A DNA stretch of 64,000 nt from NCBI RefSeq assembly GCF_022829465.1, contig NZ_JAKSXZ010000144.1, forward strand, positions 62,001 through 126,000, given 5' to 3'. Position numbers and translations under genes: made by a program. Position 1 is the stretch's first letter. Each line of letters begins with the position of its first letter. This stretch comes from Methylobacterium sp. J-067. GTDB taxonomy: Bacteria; Pseudomonadota; Alphaproteobacteria; Rhizobiales; Beijerinckiaceae. The notes below the pieces were generated by a model. That model had not been told where the DNA came from. It ran no database searches and was given only the letters and a program-made list of their open reading frames with translations. Shown here piece by piece: positions 1 through 9,790 of this stretch.

Positions 1-1181
1 AGGCGATCCCGCGCGTGGCCTCGCCGGTCCACGAGATCCAGCGCCTCGCCACCGTCCTCTCGGACGCCTCTCTACGGATCCGCACCCGTGAGGAGGAGCG
101 CGACCGCGCCCTCGAGGACACGCGGCGCGGCCTCTCGGCCCTCAAGGAGAGCGAGGCGCGCTTCCGCCACATGGCGGATTCCGCCCCGGCCCTGATCTGG
201 ATGACCGACGAGACCGGCGAGGTCAGCTTCGCCAACCTGCATTTCGACCACTTGTTCGGGATGCCTGCCGAGGCCTTGGCCGATGCCGGCTGGGAGCGGA
301 TCATCCACCCGGACGATCTCGACATGTTCCGGGGGGCCTTCCAGGACGCCTTCGCCGCGCGCGGGCCGTTCCGCATGGAGACCCGCATCATCGACCGCAC
401 CGGCGCCGTGCGCTGGCTGCGCTGCGAGGGCGTGCCGCGCCTCGACGATGGTCAGCGCTTCCTCGGCTATACCGGCTGCAACGTCGATATCACCGATGCC
501 AAGCTCGCGGAGGAGCATCTGCTCCTGCTGATCCACGAGTTGAACCACCGGGTGAAGAACACCCTGGCGACGGTGCAATCCATCGCGACGCAATCCCTGC
601 GCGGCCTCGACGGGCCGGAGGCCGAGATCGCCCGCGCCGCCTTCGAGGCGCGGCTCCTGGCGCTGGCCCGCGTCCACGACGTGCTCACCAAGGAAAGCTG
701 GGACGGCGCGGAATTGTCTGCGGTGGTGGCCGACGCGATCCGCCCCCTCGACGGCGGCGGCACCGGGGCGTCTCGCTTCCGTGTCCAGGGGCCGCCCCTG
801 CGCCTGCCGCCGCGGCTCGCCCTGTCCATTGCCATGGCCCTGCACGAACTCGGGACCAACGCCGTGAAGTACGGCGCGCTCTCCAACGATGCCGGCACCA
901 TCGACATCGAATGGGCCGTGCGGCGCGGGGACGAGATCATGCTCCTCCTCCGCTGGCGCGAGAGCGGCGGTCCGCCCGTCAAGAAGCCCACCCGCACCGG
1001 CTTCGGCTCGCGGCTCATCGAGCGCAGCCTCGCCCGGGAGCTCGCGGGCGAGGTCAACCTCTCCTACGAGCCGGGGGGCGTCGTCTGCACCATCGAGGCG
1101 CCGGTCCCGCCGCCGGGCTTGCTGGAGCGCAAGACCGTCGCCGCGCCGGCCCGCATCGCCCCGCTGCCGCTCGCCGGGTGA
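1..1181 (+). CDS. PAS/HWE sensor histidine kinase, 5' end cut by window
   Basis: Cytoplasmic part of a two-component sensor kinase. The reading frame is open to the first base, and the first readable residues look like the end of a HAMP linker, so membrane and sensor segments probably lie upstream; a GTG at 15 is the first in-window start but is unlikely to be the true one. Counting from 15, a PAS fold spans about residues 45-165. An H-box (NHRVKNTLA, phospho-acceptor about H178) and an N-box (HELGTNAVKYG) place it in the HWE/HisKA_2 family. No response regulator is adjacent. Its stop lies 5 bases from the end of the opposing permease gene, so the two converge. Confidence 0.88.
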   Translation, partial: AIPRVASPVHEIQRLATVLSDASLRIRTREEERDRALEDTRRGLSALKESEARFRHMADSAPALIWMTDETGEVSFANLHFDHLFGMPAEALADAGWERIIHPDDLDMFRGAFQDAFAARGPFRMETRIIDRTGAVRWLRCEGVPRLDDGQRFLGYTGCNVDITDAKLAEEHLLLLIHELNHRVKNTLATVQSIATQSLRGLDGPEAEIARAAFEARLLALARVHDVLTKESWDGAELSAVVADAIRPLDGGGTGASRFRVQGPPLRLPPRLALSIAMALHELGTNAVKYGALSNDAGTIDIEWAVRRGDEIMLLLRWRESGGPPVKKPTRTGFGSRLIERSLARELAGEVNLSYEPGGVVCTIEAPVPPPGLLERKTVAAPARIAPLPLAG

Positions 1182-1185
1182 GGGG

Positions 1186-2331
1186 TCAGTTGTAGGGGTC
1201 GGCGGCGTCGCGCAGGCCGTCGCCCACGAAATTGAAGGCCAGCACCGTCACCAGCACCGGTACCACCGGCAGGAGCAGCCACGGATAGAGCTGCACCGCC
1301 GCGAGATTCTGCGCCTCGTTGAGGAGCACGCCCCAGCTCGTCACGGGCGGGCGCAGGCCGAGGCCGAGGAACGACAGGGCCGTCTCGCCGAGGATCATCG
1401 TCGGGATCGACAGGGTCGCCGAGGCGATGAGGTGGCTCATGAAGTTCGGGATCAGGTGCCGCCCGATGAGCCGCGCGGGCGAGGCGCCCATCAGTTCGGC
1501 CGCTTGGACGAAATCCTCCTCGCGCAGGGCCAGCAGCTTGCCGCGCACCGCACGGGCGAGGCCCGGCCAGTCGAGCAGGCCGAGGATCACCGTGATGCCG
1601 AAGAAGATGAGCAGCGGGCTCCAGTTCGCGGGGAGCGCCGCCGAGAGGGCGAGCCAGAGCGGCAGTTCGGGGATCGAGCGGACGATCTCAATCAGCCGTT
1701 GCACGGCGGCGTCCGCGAGGCCGCCGAAATAGCCGGCGATGCCCCCGAAGAGGAGGCCGAGCACGAACGAGATCGCCACGCCCACGAGGCCGATCGTGAG
1801 CGAGACGCGGGTGCCGTACACGATCCGCGAGAATAGGTCCCGCCCGAGGCGGTCGGTGCCGAACAGGAACAGGGTCCCGCCCTCCGGCGCGCAGACGAGG
1901 TGGAAGTCGGAGCGGACAAGGCCGAGCCAATCGTAGCCGTCGCCCCGGCAGAGGAAGCGCAGGGGCTGGGGTGTGCCCGTGTCGGTCACGTAGTCCCGGC
2001 GGAACGTGTCGAGGTCGAGCTGGGAGCGGTACGGGTAGACGAAGGGTCCGACGAACCGGCCGTCGTGGATCAGATGCACCCCCTGCGGCGGCGCGTAGAG
2101 GAAGTCGCCGTCCCGCCGCGCCTGCCCGTAGGGGGCGATCATCTCCACGAAGGGGATGAGCGCGTAGAGCAGGAGCAGGACCAGCGCGAAGAACACCGCC
2201 AGCCGGTGGCGCAGGAACTTGCGCGCGATGAGCCGCCACGCCGAGGCCGAGCCGGCGGGCGCCTCGGCCCGGTCGTCCGGGGCGAAGGGCGCCGGATCGA
2301 CGAAGTGCGTCCGTTGCAGCGCGTCGGTCAT
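1186..2331 (-). CDS. ABC transporter permease, YejE/DppC type
   Basis: Inner-membrane permease (381 aa) of a peptide/nickel-type ABC importer. One membrane helix lies near residues 40-65. A long polar loop follows to about residue 150, a feature of YejE-like permeases, and then the BPD_transp_1 core with the FGTDRLGRDLFSRI segment and the EAA loop near LRARE/AAELMGAS that contacts the ATPase. It is the last gene of the minus-strand operon. Its ATG overlaps the TGA of the preceding permease gene by 4 bases, indicating translational coupling. The substrate cannot be read from sequence; peptides or glycopeptides are the family expectation. Confidence 0.88.
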   Translation of the reverse strand: MTDALQRTHFVDPAPFAPDDRAEAPAGSASAWRLIARKFLRHRLAVFFALVLLLLYALIPFVEMIAPYGQARRDGDFLYAPPQGVHLIHDGRFVGPFVYPYRSQLDLDTFRRDYVTDTGTPQPLRFLCRGDGYDWLGLVRSDFHLVCAPEGGTLFLFGTDRLGRDLFSRIVYGTRVSLTIGLVGVAISFVLGLLFGGIAGYFGGLADAAVQRLIEIVRSIPELPLWLALSAALPANWSPLLIFFGITVILGLLDWPGLARAVRGKLLALREEDFVQAAELMGASPARLIGRHLIPNFMSHLIASATLSIPTMILGETALSFLGLGLRPPVTSWGVLLNEAQNLAAVQLYPWLLLPVVPVLVTVLAFNFVGDGLRDAADPYN

Positions 2332-3344
2332 CGCAGGCCCATGCGGATGCGTGGGTCGAGCCAGACCAGGGCGAGGTCCGAGATCAGCATTCCGACCAGG
2401 GTCAGCGCGGCGACGAACATCAGGATGAAGCCCGCCATGAACTGGTCCTGGTTGCGCAGGCTCTCCAGCAGCAGCGGCCCGACGGTCGGCAGGCTCAGCA
2501 CCAGCGAAACCAGCACCGAGCCCGAGACGAGATGCGGCAGCAGGTTGCCGATATCCGCCACGAACGGGTTCAGGGACATGCGGAACGGATATTTCAACAG
2601 CGCCCGCGTCGGCGCCATGCCCTTGGCGCGGGCCGTCACCGTGTAGGGCTTGGCGAGTTCATCGAGCAGGTTCGCCCGCATCCGGCGGATCATCGCCGCC
2701 GTGCCGCCGAGGCCGATCACCAGGGTCGGCACGATGAGATGGGCGGCGAGCGAACGGATCTTCTCCCCGTCCCAGGGCCGGTTGGTGAGGGAGGCGTCGT
2801 AGAGCCCGCCGATGGAGAGGCCGAACCAGCGGTTGGCATAGAACAGCAGGATCAGCGCCAGCAGGAAGCCCGGCATCGCGAGGCCGACATAGCCGAGCAC
2901 GGTCACGACGGAATCGCCCCAGGTGTAGCGTCGCGTGGCCGAATAGATCGCCGCCGGGATCGCCACGAGGTGGACGAAGATCACGGCGGTGACGTTCACG
3001 AGCAGCGTCAGCCACAGGGCGTCGCCGACCACGTCGGCCACCGGCTTGTCGTATTCGAACGACCAGCCCCAATCGCCCTGCAGCAGACCGGAGAAGCCGG
3101 CGGGCCCCGGCATCAGCCCGACCCAGATCAGGTATTGCTCCCAGACCGGCCGGTCGAGCCCGTATTGACGGATCAACAGTTCCGCCTTGGCCACGGAGCC
3201 AGCCTCGCCGGTGGCGCGGAGTTCCATGATGCGGTTCGTCAGGTAATCCCCCGGCGGGAGCTTGATGACGAAGAAGACCAGGGCGGAGATGATGAGCAGC
3301 GTCACCGCCATGGTGAGGAGACGCCGGAGGATCAGGCCGATCAT
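2328..3344 (-). CDS. ABC transporter permease, YejB/DppB type
   Basis: Partner permease (338 aa) with an N-terminal helix at residues 5-30, a periplasmic segment and five further predicted helices, typical of DppB/YejB. The frame is open further upstream, but that part overlaps the solute-binding gene and is not protein-like. The ATG at 3344 (MIGLILRR) overlaps the TGA of the upstream gene by 4 bases, so it was chosen as the start. Should pair with the downstream permease to form the translocation channel. Confidence 0.88.
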   Translation of the reverse strand: MIGLILRRLLTMAVTLLIISALVFFVIKLPPGDYLTNRIMELRATGEAGSVAKAELLIRQYGLDRPVWEQYLIWVGLMPGPAGFSGLLQGDWGWSFEYDKPVADVVGDALWLTLLVNVTAVIFVHLVAIPAAIYSATRRYTWGDSVVTVLGYVGLAMPGFLLALILLFYANRWFGLSIGGLYDASLTNRPWDGEKIRSLAAHLIVPTLVIGLGGTAAMIRRMRANLLDELAKPYTVTARAKGMAPTRALLKYPFRMSLNPFVADIGNLLPHLVSGSVLVSLVLSLPTVGPLLLESLRNQDQFMAGFILMFVAALTLVGMLISDLALVWLDPRIRMGLR

Positions 3345-5221
3345 CGCCCCTCGGCCCGCTTGTCCATGGCCTCGTCCCAGAACAGTTCGTCCACCCGCTG
3401 CACGCCGATCATCGCCGTGGGCTCCCAGGAATAGAGCGCCTTGGCCGGCAGGTTCACGAGCCGGTCGGCGGTGACGACCGGCTGCAACGCCCCCGCCACC
3501 GTACCGATCACCCAGGTGTTGCGCGCGTGGTTCATCAGCATCTCGCGCCAGATCGCCCCCTGCCGGGCCGCGTCGTCCGTCTGGCGCCATTCCCGGTCGA
3601 GGGCGATCAGCCGCTGCACCTCCGGCACGTCGCAGGCCTCGCCGCTCCGGCCCCGGCTCTCGACGTTCATCGACCAGCGCGGCCAGGCATAATGGTCGGG
3701 CTGGGCGGGGCTCAGTTCGGTCGGCGGCATGATGGCGGTCGGCACCGCGAGGTCGAGCCCCTGCGCCGCCACCATCACCGTCAGCCCGCCGATGGAGCGG
3801 CGGCGCAGGTTGGTGCGCTCCTGCGGCTTGGTGACGAGGCGGATGCCGACCTCACGCCAGAACTCCGCGATGAGGGTGAGGGCATCGAGGATCTCGCCGG
3901 CCTCGCCGTCGCTCTCCACCACGATCTCCAGCGGGCGCCCGTCCGGCAGGAGGCGGATGCCCGAGCCATCGCGGCGGTCGAGCCCGGCCTCGTCCAGAAG
4001 CCGGTTCGCCTGCGCCGGGTCGTAGCCCGCGTTCAGGGTCCGCATCTCCGGCGCGTAGAGGGGCGATTCGGGGATGATCGTGTCGTTGCCCTCGGTGCCG
4101 AGGCCGAAGAGCAGGGTGTTGTTGAGTGTGCGCCGGTCGGTCGCCAGCGAGAGCGCGTGCCGGTAGCGGATGTCCCGGTTCAGGGCGCGCCAGACGGGAT
4201 CGACCGTCGTCAGGTTCGGGTAGAGGGCGATCTCCGAGCCCCGGGCCACCGGCCAGAGGTTGGTGCGGTAATGGTGGGCCTTCTCGCCCTCTTTGAGGCT
4301 CGGGATGTCCGGCATCGTCAGGCCCCGGAACATCAGGTCGGCCTCGCCCGCGTTGGTCTTGGCGACGAGCAGTCCGGAGGAGGCCACGTCCATCACGATG
4401 CGGTCGACGTAGGGCAGTTGCGTCCCGGCGGCGTCGACCCGGTGATAGGAGCGGTTCCGCTCGAAGGCGAAGCGCGTCGCCGGGGAGCGGGTGCGCGGCA
4501 CCCACGCCTGTAGCGTCGGGCAATCCGGGTTCATCAGCTCGTAATTGTCGTCGAGCCGGTTGTGCAGGGCGGCCCAGCCCCGCAGCTTCAGGGCCTTCGC
4601 CTTGGCCTCGGCAGCCTCCTTGCCGACGTAGCGCGGGTGATACGGCTTCAGGTAATGCGCCGGCCGGTAGATCAGCGGATCGCGGGGGGCGGCCAACGCC
4701 GGCAGGAACATCGGGTTCGGCCGGGGCCAGGTGTAGCGGATGGTCCGCGCATCCGGAAACTCGACCTGCGGCGGCTTGCCATCCACCATGAAGAAGGTGG
4801 GCGGCCCCTCGGGGCTCAGCTCCTGCTGGTTGGCCACGTCCTCCCAGTAATAACGAAAGTCCTCGCTGGTGAAGGGCTGCCCGTCCGACCAGCGGTGCCC
4901 GTCCCGCAGGGTGAAGGTGAAGCGCCCGCCCTCGACGTCGATCCGCTCCAGCACGTCGGGCTGGAGCGTCAGGCCGGCATCGTAGCCGACGAGGCGGGTG
5001 TATCCGTAGACCGAGAGGTAGCGGACATCCCGCGCCTTCGCGATCAGGGTGCGGATCGTCCCGCCCTGCTTGCCGAGGCGCCTGCCCCCGGCGGCGAGGT
5101 CCGCGACGAGGGGCGTGCCAGGCGGCGCGGGGGCGTCGTCGGCGAGGGCCCGGCGGGGGAGGGCGGTCGTGGCCACGAGGGCGGCGAGGAGCGTGCGGCG
5201 GGAGAATCCGGTGGTGCTCAC
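3341..5221 (-). CDS. extracellular solute-binding protein, family 5 (YejA/DppA-like)
   Basis: Periplasmic ligand-binding component (626 aa). The N-terminus has a Tat-like signal, twin arginine in FSRRTLLAAL followed by a hydrophobic stretch and ALA cleavage. The mature part shows the SBP_bac_5 pattern: FTFTLRDGHRWSDGQPFTSEDF near residues 100-120 and a RYRHALSLATDRR segment further on. At over 600 aa it is longer than DppA and close to YejA-type proteins that bind modified peptides. Its start overlaps the stop of the methyltransferase-like gene by 4 bases. Ligand unknown; the glycosyltransferases in the same operon suggest a sugar-bearing peptide or oligosaccharide, which is inference. Confidence 0.9.
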   Translation of the reverse strand: MSTTGFSRRTLLAALVATTALPRRALADDAPAPPGTPLVADLAAGGRRLGKQGGTIRTLIAKARDVRYLSVYGYTRLVGYDAGLTLQPDVLERIDVEGGRFTFTLRDGHRWSDGQPFTSEDFRYYWEDVANQQELSPEGPPTFFMVDGKPPQVEFPDARTIRYTWPRPNPMFLPALAAPRDPLIYRPAHYLKPYHPRYVGKEAAEAKAKALKLRGWAALHNRLDDNYELMNPDCPTLQAWVPRTRSPATRFAFERNRSYHRVDAAGTQLPYVDRIVMDVASSGLLVAKTNAGEADLMFRGLTMPDIPSLKEGEKAHHYRTNLWPVARGSEIALYPNLTTVDPVWRALNRDIRYRHALSLATDRRTLNNTLLFGLGTEGNDTIIPESPLYAPEMRTLNAGYDPAQANRLLDEAGLDRRDGSGIRLLPDGRPLEIVVESDGEAGEILDALTLIAEFWREVGIRLVTKPQERTNLRRRSIGGLTVMVAAQGLDLAVPTAIMPPTELSPAQPDHYAWPRWSMNVESRGRSGEACDVPEVQRLIALDREWRQTDDAARQGAIWREMLMNHARNTWVIGTVAGALQPVVTADRLVNLPAKALYSWEPTAMIGVQRVDELFWDEAMDKRAEGR

Positions 5222-6087
5222 GGCCCACCTCCGTGCAGCTCCACGTAGGTCAGCCGGGCCGGCGAGTAGCCGGTGGCGCGGTGCATGTCGTCGAAGGCGT
5301 GGGCGCGGCGGATCAGGTCGCCGGCCTGCCGCGCCTCCGCGTCCCCGGCGGGCTGCTCGAAGGGGCGGCCGTTGCGGGTCCAGCGGATCGGCTCGGGGCT
5401 CGCATCCAGGGCGGTGATCATCGCGATGGTCGGATGCGCCGGGCCGCCGTGGGCGTGGATGCGGTGCGCCGCCACGTCGTCATCGAAGAGCAGGCGGGTC
5501 AAGCCGCGCACATGCGCCTCCACCACCCGGCGGGCCTGGGAGACGTGGTCGTCGAAGAAGGCCACCGTCCGCGCCGGATCGAGAATCGACCAATCCGCGC
5601 GGGACCAATCCTCGCGGCTATAGCGCGCCCCGGCGTCGCGGTATTGCAGGCTCGACAAATCGGGGTCGTGGCAGAAGATCCGCGCCCCGGGGCAGGCCTG
5701 CCGGATCACCCAGGTAGTCAGGCCCCGGAACACGCCGGATTCGATCACGAATTCCGGTCGCAGCACCCGCATCGCCACGTAGAGTTGCAGCGCGCCGTTG
5801 AAGCCGCTGCCGCCGCGCCGCTGGCGCACGGGCGCCTCGGGGATGAGGTGCCAGAATCGCTCGACGAGGGCGCGGACATCCTCCTCCGGTGTCAGGCTGG
5901 AGGCGCGCAGGTCGGCGTGCAGGCTCTCGGCGGCGGCATCGAGCAGGCGCCCGACTTCGCGCGGGGAGGTGGGGCGGTGGGTCCAATCCGGCGCTGCGGG
6001 CACGAGGTCGTAGCCGAGGCGGTCGAAGAGCGGCCCGAGCACCTTCCGGCGCAGGCGTTCGAGGACGATGGGCGGGCGCGGCTGCAT
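5218..6087 (-). CDS. methyltransferase-like Rossmann-fold protein of unknown substrate
   Basis: A 289-aa soluble protein. Its middle carries a SAM-methyltransferase-like motif I (FVIESGVFRGLTTW, with E, SG and RG in the expected spots), followed by an acidic strand end (FCHDPDLSS), resembling CmcI/class I methyltransferase folds. The frame continues far upstream inside the ATPase gene, but the ATG at 6087 shares a base with that gene's TGA (TGATG) and is the sensible start. Lying between the ATPase and the solute-binding gene, it probably modifies the transported or synthesised compound. The family assignment is from pattern only; a related non-methylating enzyme cannot be excluded. Confidence 0.6.
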   Translation of the reverse strand: MQPRPPIVLERLRRKVLGPLFDRLGYDLVPAAPDWTHRPTSPREVGRLLDAAAESLHADLRASSLTPEEDVRALVERFWHLIPEAPVRQRRGGSGFNGALQLYVAMRVLRPEFVIESGVFRGLTTWVIRQACPGARIFCHDPDLSSLQYRDAGARYSREDWSRADWSILDPARTVAFFDDHVSQARRVVEAHVRGLTRLLFDDDVAAHRIHAHGGPAHPTIAMITALDASPEPIRWTRNGRPFEQPAGDAEARQAGDLIRRAHAFDDMHRATGYSPARLTYVELHGGGP

Positions 6088-7928
6088 CAGGCGGCGTTCC
6101 GCTCGGCTTCGGATCGGTAGCGGGCCCAATGCCCCGGCTCGACTTGCATCATGATCCCGGATTCGTGGGGCGCGAGGGCGAAACCCTTCGGCCAGCGCGC
6201 GGGGTCCGAAGCCTCGCCCGTCACCTTCGCGAAATCGAGGGGATGGTCGAGGCTCGGGTCCGGCACGGCGGCAAGCAGCGCCTTGGTGTAGGGGTGGACC
6301 GGATCGCGGAACAGGGTGGCCCGGTCGGCCTCCTCCACGATGCGCCCCCGGCACATGACGCTGATCGTGTCGGCCATGTAGTCCACCACCGCGAGGTTGT
6401 GGGACACGATCAGGTAGGACAGGCCCAGCGCCTGCTGCAGGTCCTTGAGCAGGTTCAGGATCTGCGCCTGCACCGACACGTCCAGGGCCGAGACGGGCTC
6501 GTCCAGCACGAGGAGGCGCGGTTCGAGGCTGAGCGCACGGGCGATCCCGATGCGCTGGCGCTGGCCGCCGGAGAAGGCGTGGGGGTAGCGGCCAAGGGCG
6601 GATTCCTCCAGGCCGACCATCGCCATCAGCTCGCGGCACCGCTCGCGCCGCTTCGGCTGCGGCACGCCGTGGATCTCCATCGGCTCCGACAGGATCTGCC
6701 GCACGGTCATGCGCGGATCGAGGGAGGCGTAGGGGTCCTGGAACACGAACTGGACGTTGCGGCGGTAGGCGAACAGGGCATCGCCCTTCAGCGCGTGCAC
6801 GTCCTTCGGGCCGTCGCCGGCATCGAACAGGATGCGCCCGCCATCGGGCGGCATGGCCCGCATGACCATCTTGGACACGGTGGTCTTGCCCGAGCCCGAT
6901 TCGCCCACGAGCCCGAGGGTGCGTCCGCCTCGCAGGGTGAGGGACACGTCCGCCACCGCCCGCACCGTGCGCGGGCTGGCGAAGAGCCGCCCGGCGCGGA
7001 GGGTGAAGGTCTTGCTGACCTTCTCCACCTGCAGGATCGGGCCGGCGAGGGGTGGTGCCTCCCGCGTCGGCGGGATCGTCGCGCGGGCGGGGCGGATCGG
7101 CGTCAGGCGCTCGCCCGGCGCCATGTCGAAGCGCGGCACCGCCTCGATCAGCGCCTGGAGGTAGGCGTGGCCCGGCCGGCGCATCACCTCGTCCTTCGGG
7201 CCGGCCTCCACCAAGCGGCCCCGGTAGAGCACCGCCACGTCGTGGGCGATGTTGGCCACCACCCCGAGATCGTGGGTGATGAGCAGGATCGCCATGCCGG
7301 TCTCGTCCTGCAACTTGCCGAGCAGGGCGAGGATCTGGGCCTGGGTGGTGACATCGAGCGCGGTGGTCGGCTCGTCCGCCACGAGGAGCGCCGGGCGCAT
7401 GATGAGCGCCATGGCGATCATCGCCCGCTGGCGCAGGCCGCCGGAGAGTTCGAACGGGTAGGTCTTCAGCGCTCGCTTCGGATCGGGGAAGCCGACCTTC
7501 GCCAGGGCCTCCTGCGTGCGCGCATCCGATTCCCGCCGGTCGGCGCCGGTATGGACGCGCAACGCCTCGCCGATCTGATCGCCGATCGTGTGGAGCGGCG
7601 ACAGGCAGGTCATCGGCTCCTGGAAGATCATCGCGATCCGCCGGCCCCGGATGTCGCGGATGGCCGGGCCGTCCTCCGGCAGGCGGGCGAGGTCGACCGT
7701 CCCGTCGGGCCCTTCGAACAGCATCTGGCCCCGGCTGATCTCGGCGGATCGCGGGAGGATGCGCAGGATCGCCTGCGCCGTCACCGACTTGCCGGAGCCG
7801 GATTCGCCCACCAGCGCGAGGGTCTTGCCCCGCGGGATATCGAGCGACAGCCCGTGAAGGGCCTCGAACCGGCCGGTTTCGGTACGGAAGGCGACAGCGA
7901 GGTCGCGGATCGACAGGAGCGCGCTCAC
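6087..7928 (-). CDS. double ABC ATPase (YejF-like, DppD-DppF fusion)
   Basis: Two complete nucleotide-binding domains in one chain of about 613 aa. Domain 1 has Walker A GESGSGKS, signature LSGGLRQR and Walker [13 protein letters not shown]. Domain 2 has [16 protein letters not shown] and [12 protein letters not shown]. Each ends with the oligopeptide-type C-terminal extension. The GTG at 7928 overlaps the preceding TGA by 4 bases and follows a GAGG ribosome site; an in-frame ATG at 7943 would add five residues and is a valid alternative. It powers the two permeases encoded downstream. In YejABEF the fused ATPase is the last gene; here it has moved ahead of the solute-binding gene. Confidence 0.9.
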   Translation of the reverse strand: MSALLSIRDLAVAFRTETGRFEALHGLSLDIPRGKTLALVGESGSGKSVTAQAILRILPRSAEISRGQMLFEGPDGTVDLARLPEDGPAIRDIRGRRIAMIFQEPMTCLSPLHTIGDQIGEALRVHTGADRRESDARTQEALAKVGFPDPKRALKTYPFELSGGLRQRAMIAMALIMRPALLVADEPTTALDVTTQAQILALLGKLQDETGMAILLITHDLGVVANIAHDVAVLYRGRLVEAGPKDEVMRRPGHAYLQALIEAVPRFDMAPGERLTPIRPARATIPPTREAPPLAGPILQVEKVSKTFTLRAGRLFASPRTVRAVADVSLTLRGGRTLGLVGESGSGKTTVSKMVMRAMPPDGGRILFDAGDGPKDVHALKGDALFAYRRNVQFVFQDPYASLDPRMTVRQILSEPMEIHGVPQPKRRERCRELMAMVGLEESALGRYPHAFSGGQRQRIGIARALSLEPRLLVLDEPVSALDVSVQAQILNLLKDLQQALGLSYLIVSHNLAVVDYMADTISVMCRGRIVEEADRATLFRDPVHPYTKALLAAVPDPSLDHPLDFAKVTGEASDPARWPKGFALAPHESGIMMQVEPGHWARYRSEAERNAA

Positions 7929-9790
7929 CCGGCCCTCGGCCATTCGTCCGCCGTGGACATAGGCGCCGGGACTCCCGCGTCCACAGGCGACGGGAACAGG
8001 TCGCAAGGATCGCACCAGCGCACGGCCGGGTGATCGAGGACGGTCAGCAACTCGGCGAGGAAGGCCCACACCGCCTCGTCATGGGCGAGGTGGTGGGTGA
8101 GGAGGCCGAGCGGCGCCCCGCTCCGGCTCTCCGCATGGGCGGTGAGGGTCGCGAGTAGGGCGGCGGGGTCGCGCAGCGAGCGGGTGCCGCGCCAGTCGAT
8201 CACGTCGAGGGCGGCACCTCCCGGTCCCTTGGCCGCCGAGAGGCCGGCATAGCCGAGGGATGGCAGGTCGGCGGCGAGATCGGGGTCGATCCGGTTCCAA
8301 GGCGGCACGAAGACCGGCAGCAGCGTCTCGCGCGGCAGCCTGTCCTGCGCGAGGGCGAGCGCGCGGGCCGCCTCCTCGCGGAGGGTGGCCAATGGCCGGT
8401 GCGGGCCGAACTCGGCGGGCTTCGCATCGGGCGGGGCGTGGTTGTCGTGCGCGAGGCCGTGCACGCCGACACAGATGGTACGCGCCCCGCGGAGACGGTG
8501 CGCGAGGGACGGTTCGATCCGCGCCGGGATGGCGGCAATCAGGATCGGGCGGGGACCCGCGAGGGCCAGCAGGCGGTCGAGGGCGGGGGTCGCGGCCACC
8601 GCATCGTCGTCCCGCCACCACAGGCGGATCTCGCCCGCCCGGTCGAGGGCGCCGCGCAGGCGGGCGAAGGCGCGCTCGCGGCGCATCCGCTCGACCAGGG
8701 CGACGGTGCGGGCCGCGCCGTCGAGGGCGGGGCGCGGGCCATTGGGGAGGGGCGGCGCGTCGAGCACGGCCGCCAGCAGCGTGTCGGGCGAGAGCGCCTC
8801 CTCCGGCACGATCCGCGCGCGGCCCATGGCGGCGAGGCGTTCGGCGCGCAGGCGCTGCTCGGTCTCGCGGCCCGCCTCGAAGGGCACGAGCACGGCGGGC
8901 GTGTCCGTCACCAGCAGGTCCACGGCGGTATTGTAGCCGCATTGGCTCACCGAGACGCGGGCGCCTGCCAGCAGCGCCCGGTAATCGGCCCGCGCCCGCA
9001 TCACCGTGCCGGCGGGCAGGCCCTCCGACAGGGCGTCGAGGGTCGCGTCCGGGATGCCGTGCCCGACGAGGAGCCGCCAGCCGAGATCAGGCCGCAGCCG
9101 CGCCGCGCCGACGGCCGCGCGGAACAGGCCGAGCCCGGCCGCGCTCGATCCGGCGGCGACGAGGATGCCCGCGCGCTCGCCCGGCGGCGGGATCGCGGCG
9201 CCCTCGTCCACGTATCCGGTGTAGCGGAGCTTCGGCCGTACCGCGTCATCGACCGGCCAGGAGGCGTCGAGGGGCGCGAGGGCTTCGTCGCCGTGGACGA
9301 GCACAGCGTCGTAGAGCGCGGCCAGGCGGGCATGGGCCTGCGCGACCTTGGCCGGGCGGTCGGGCGGCACGAGGATGTCGCGCACTGAAGACAGGATCAG
9401 CGGCGCGGGGTCGAGGGCGCGGGCCGCCTCCACCAGGGCGAGGTATTCTGATGCGAGCCCCCGCCGGCCGAAGGGGAAGAGTTCGGTGATGACGGCATCC
9501 GGCGCGGTCTCGCGCAGTGTCGCGAGGAGGATTTCGCGCCGCTCGGCGAGGAGCGTTTCCCCGGCCGGCTCGCCATCGGGTCCGATCAGCCGGGCGAAGT
9601 CGAAGCCCTCGATCCGCAGGGGCGGCAGTTGCACGAGGCGCACGCCGTCGAGGCGCACCAGCGGCGCCGGGCTTCCGCCGGAGACCAGCACGGTCTCGTG
9701 CCCGGCGGCGGCGAAGGCGCGGGCGAGGGCGGCAGCGCGGGTGAGATGCCCCGCCCCGAGGAGATGCGTGACCGCGATGAGGATCCTCAC
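7925..9790 (-). CDS. glycosyltransferase fused to polysaccharide-deacetylase-like domain
   Basis: A 621-aa two-part protein. Residues 1 to about 370 form a GT-B glycosyltransferase like MurG/COG4671: an N-terminal MRILIAVTHLLGAGH strand-loop, and a C-terminal nucleotide-sugar lobe with SQCGYNTAVDLL and an acidic ETEQR segment. Residues about 385-610 resemble a NodB-type deacetylase: a WWRDDDA acidic motif, HGLAHDNH metal-ligand motif and FVPPWNR. No signal peptide, so it should act in the cytoplasm. The start is GTG and overlaps the upstream TGA (GTGA). The arrangement suggests transfer of a sugar followed by removal of an acyl group on the same product; that is inference. Confidence 0.75.
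   Translation of the reverse strand: MRILIAVTHLLGAGHLTRAAALARAFAAAGHETVLVSGGSPAPLVRLDGVRLVQLPPLRIEGFDFARLIGPDGEPAGETLLAERREILLATLRETAPDAVITELFPFGRRGLASEYLALVEAARALDPAPLILSSVRDILVPPDRPAKVAQAHARLAALYDAVLVHGDEALAPLDASWPVDDAVRPKLRYTGYVDEGAAIPPPGERAGILVAAGSSAAGLGLFRAAVGAARLRPDLGWRLLVGHGIPDATLDALSEGLPAGTVMRARADYRALLAGARVSVSQCGYNTAVDLLVTDTPAVLVPFEAGRETEQRLRAERLAAMGRARIVPEEALSPDTLLAAVLDAPPLPNGPRPALDGAARTVALVERMRRERAFARLRGALDRAGEIRLWWRDDDAVAATPALDRLLALAGPRPILIAAIPARIEPSLAHRLRGARTICVGVHGLAHDNHAPPDAKPAEFGPHRPLATLREEAARALALAQDRLPRETLLPVFVPPWNRIDPDLAADLPSLGYAGLSAAKGPGGAALDVIDWRGTRSLRDPAALLATLTAHAESRSGAPLGLLTHHLAHDEAVWAFLAELLTVLDHPAVRWCDPCDLFPSPVDAGVPAPMSTADEWPRAG

Noticed and set aside
5218-6639. Longer form of the methyltransferase-like gene starting at 6639
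   Set aside because: The extra 184 residues are the shadow of the ATPase gene. The ATG sharing a base with the ATPase stop is a better start.
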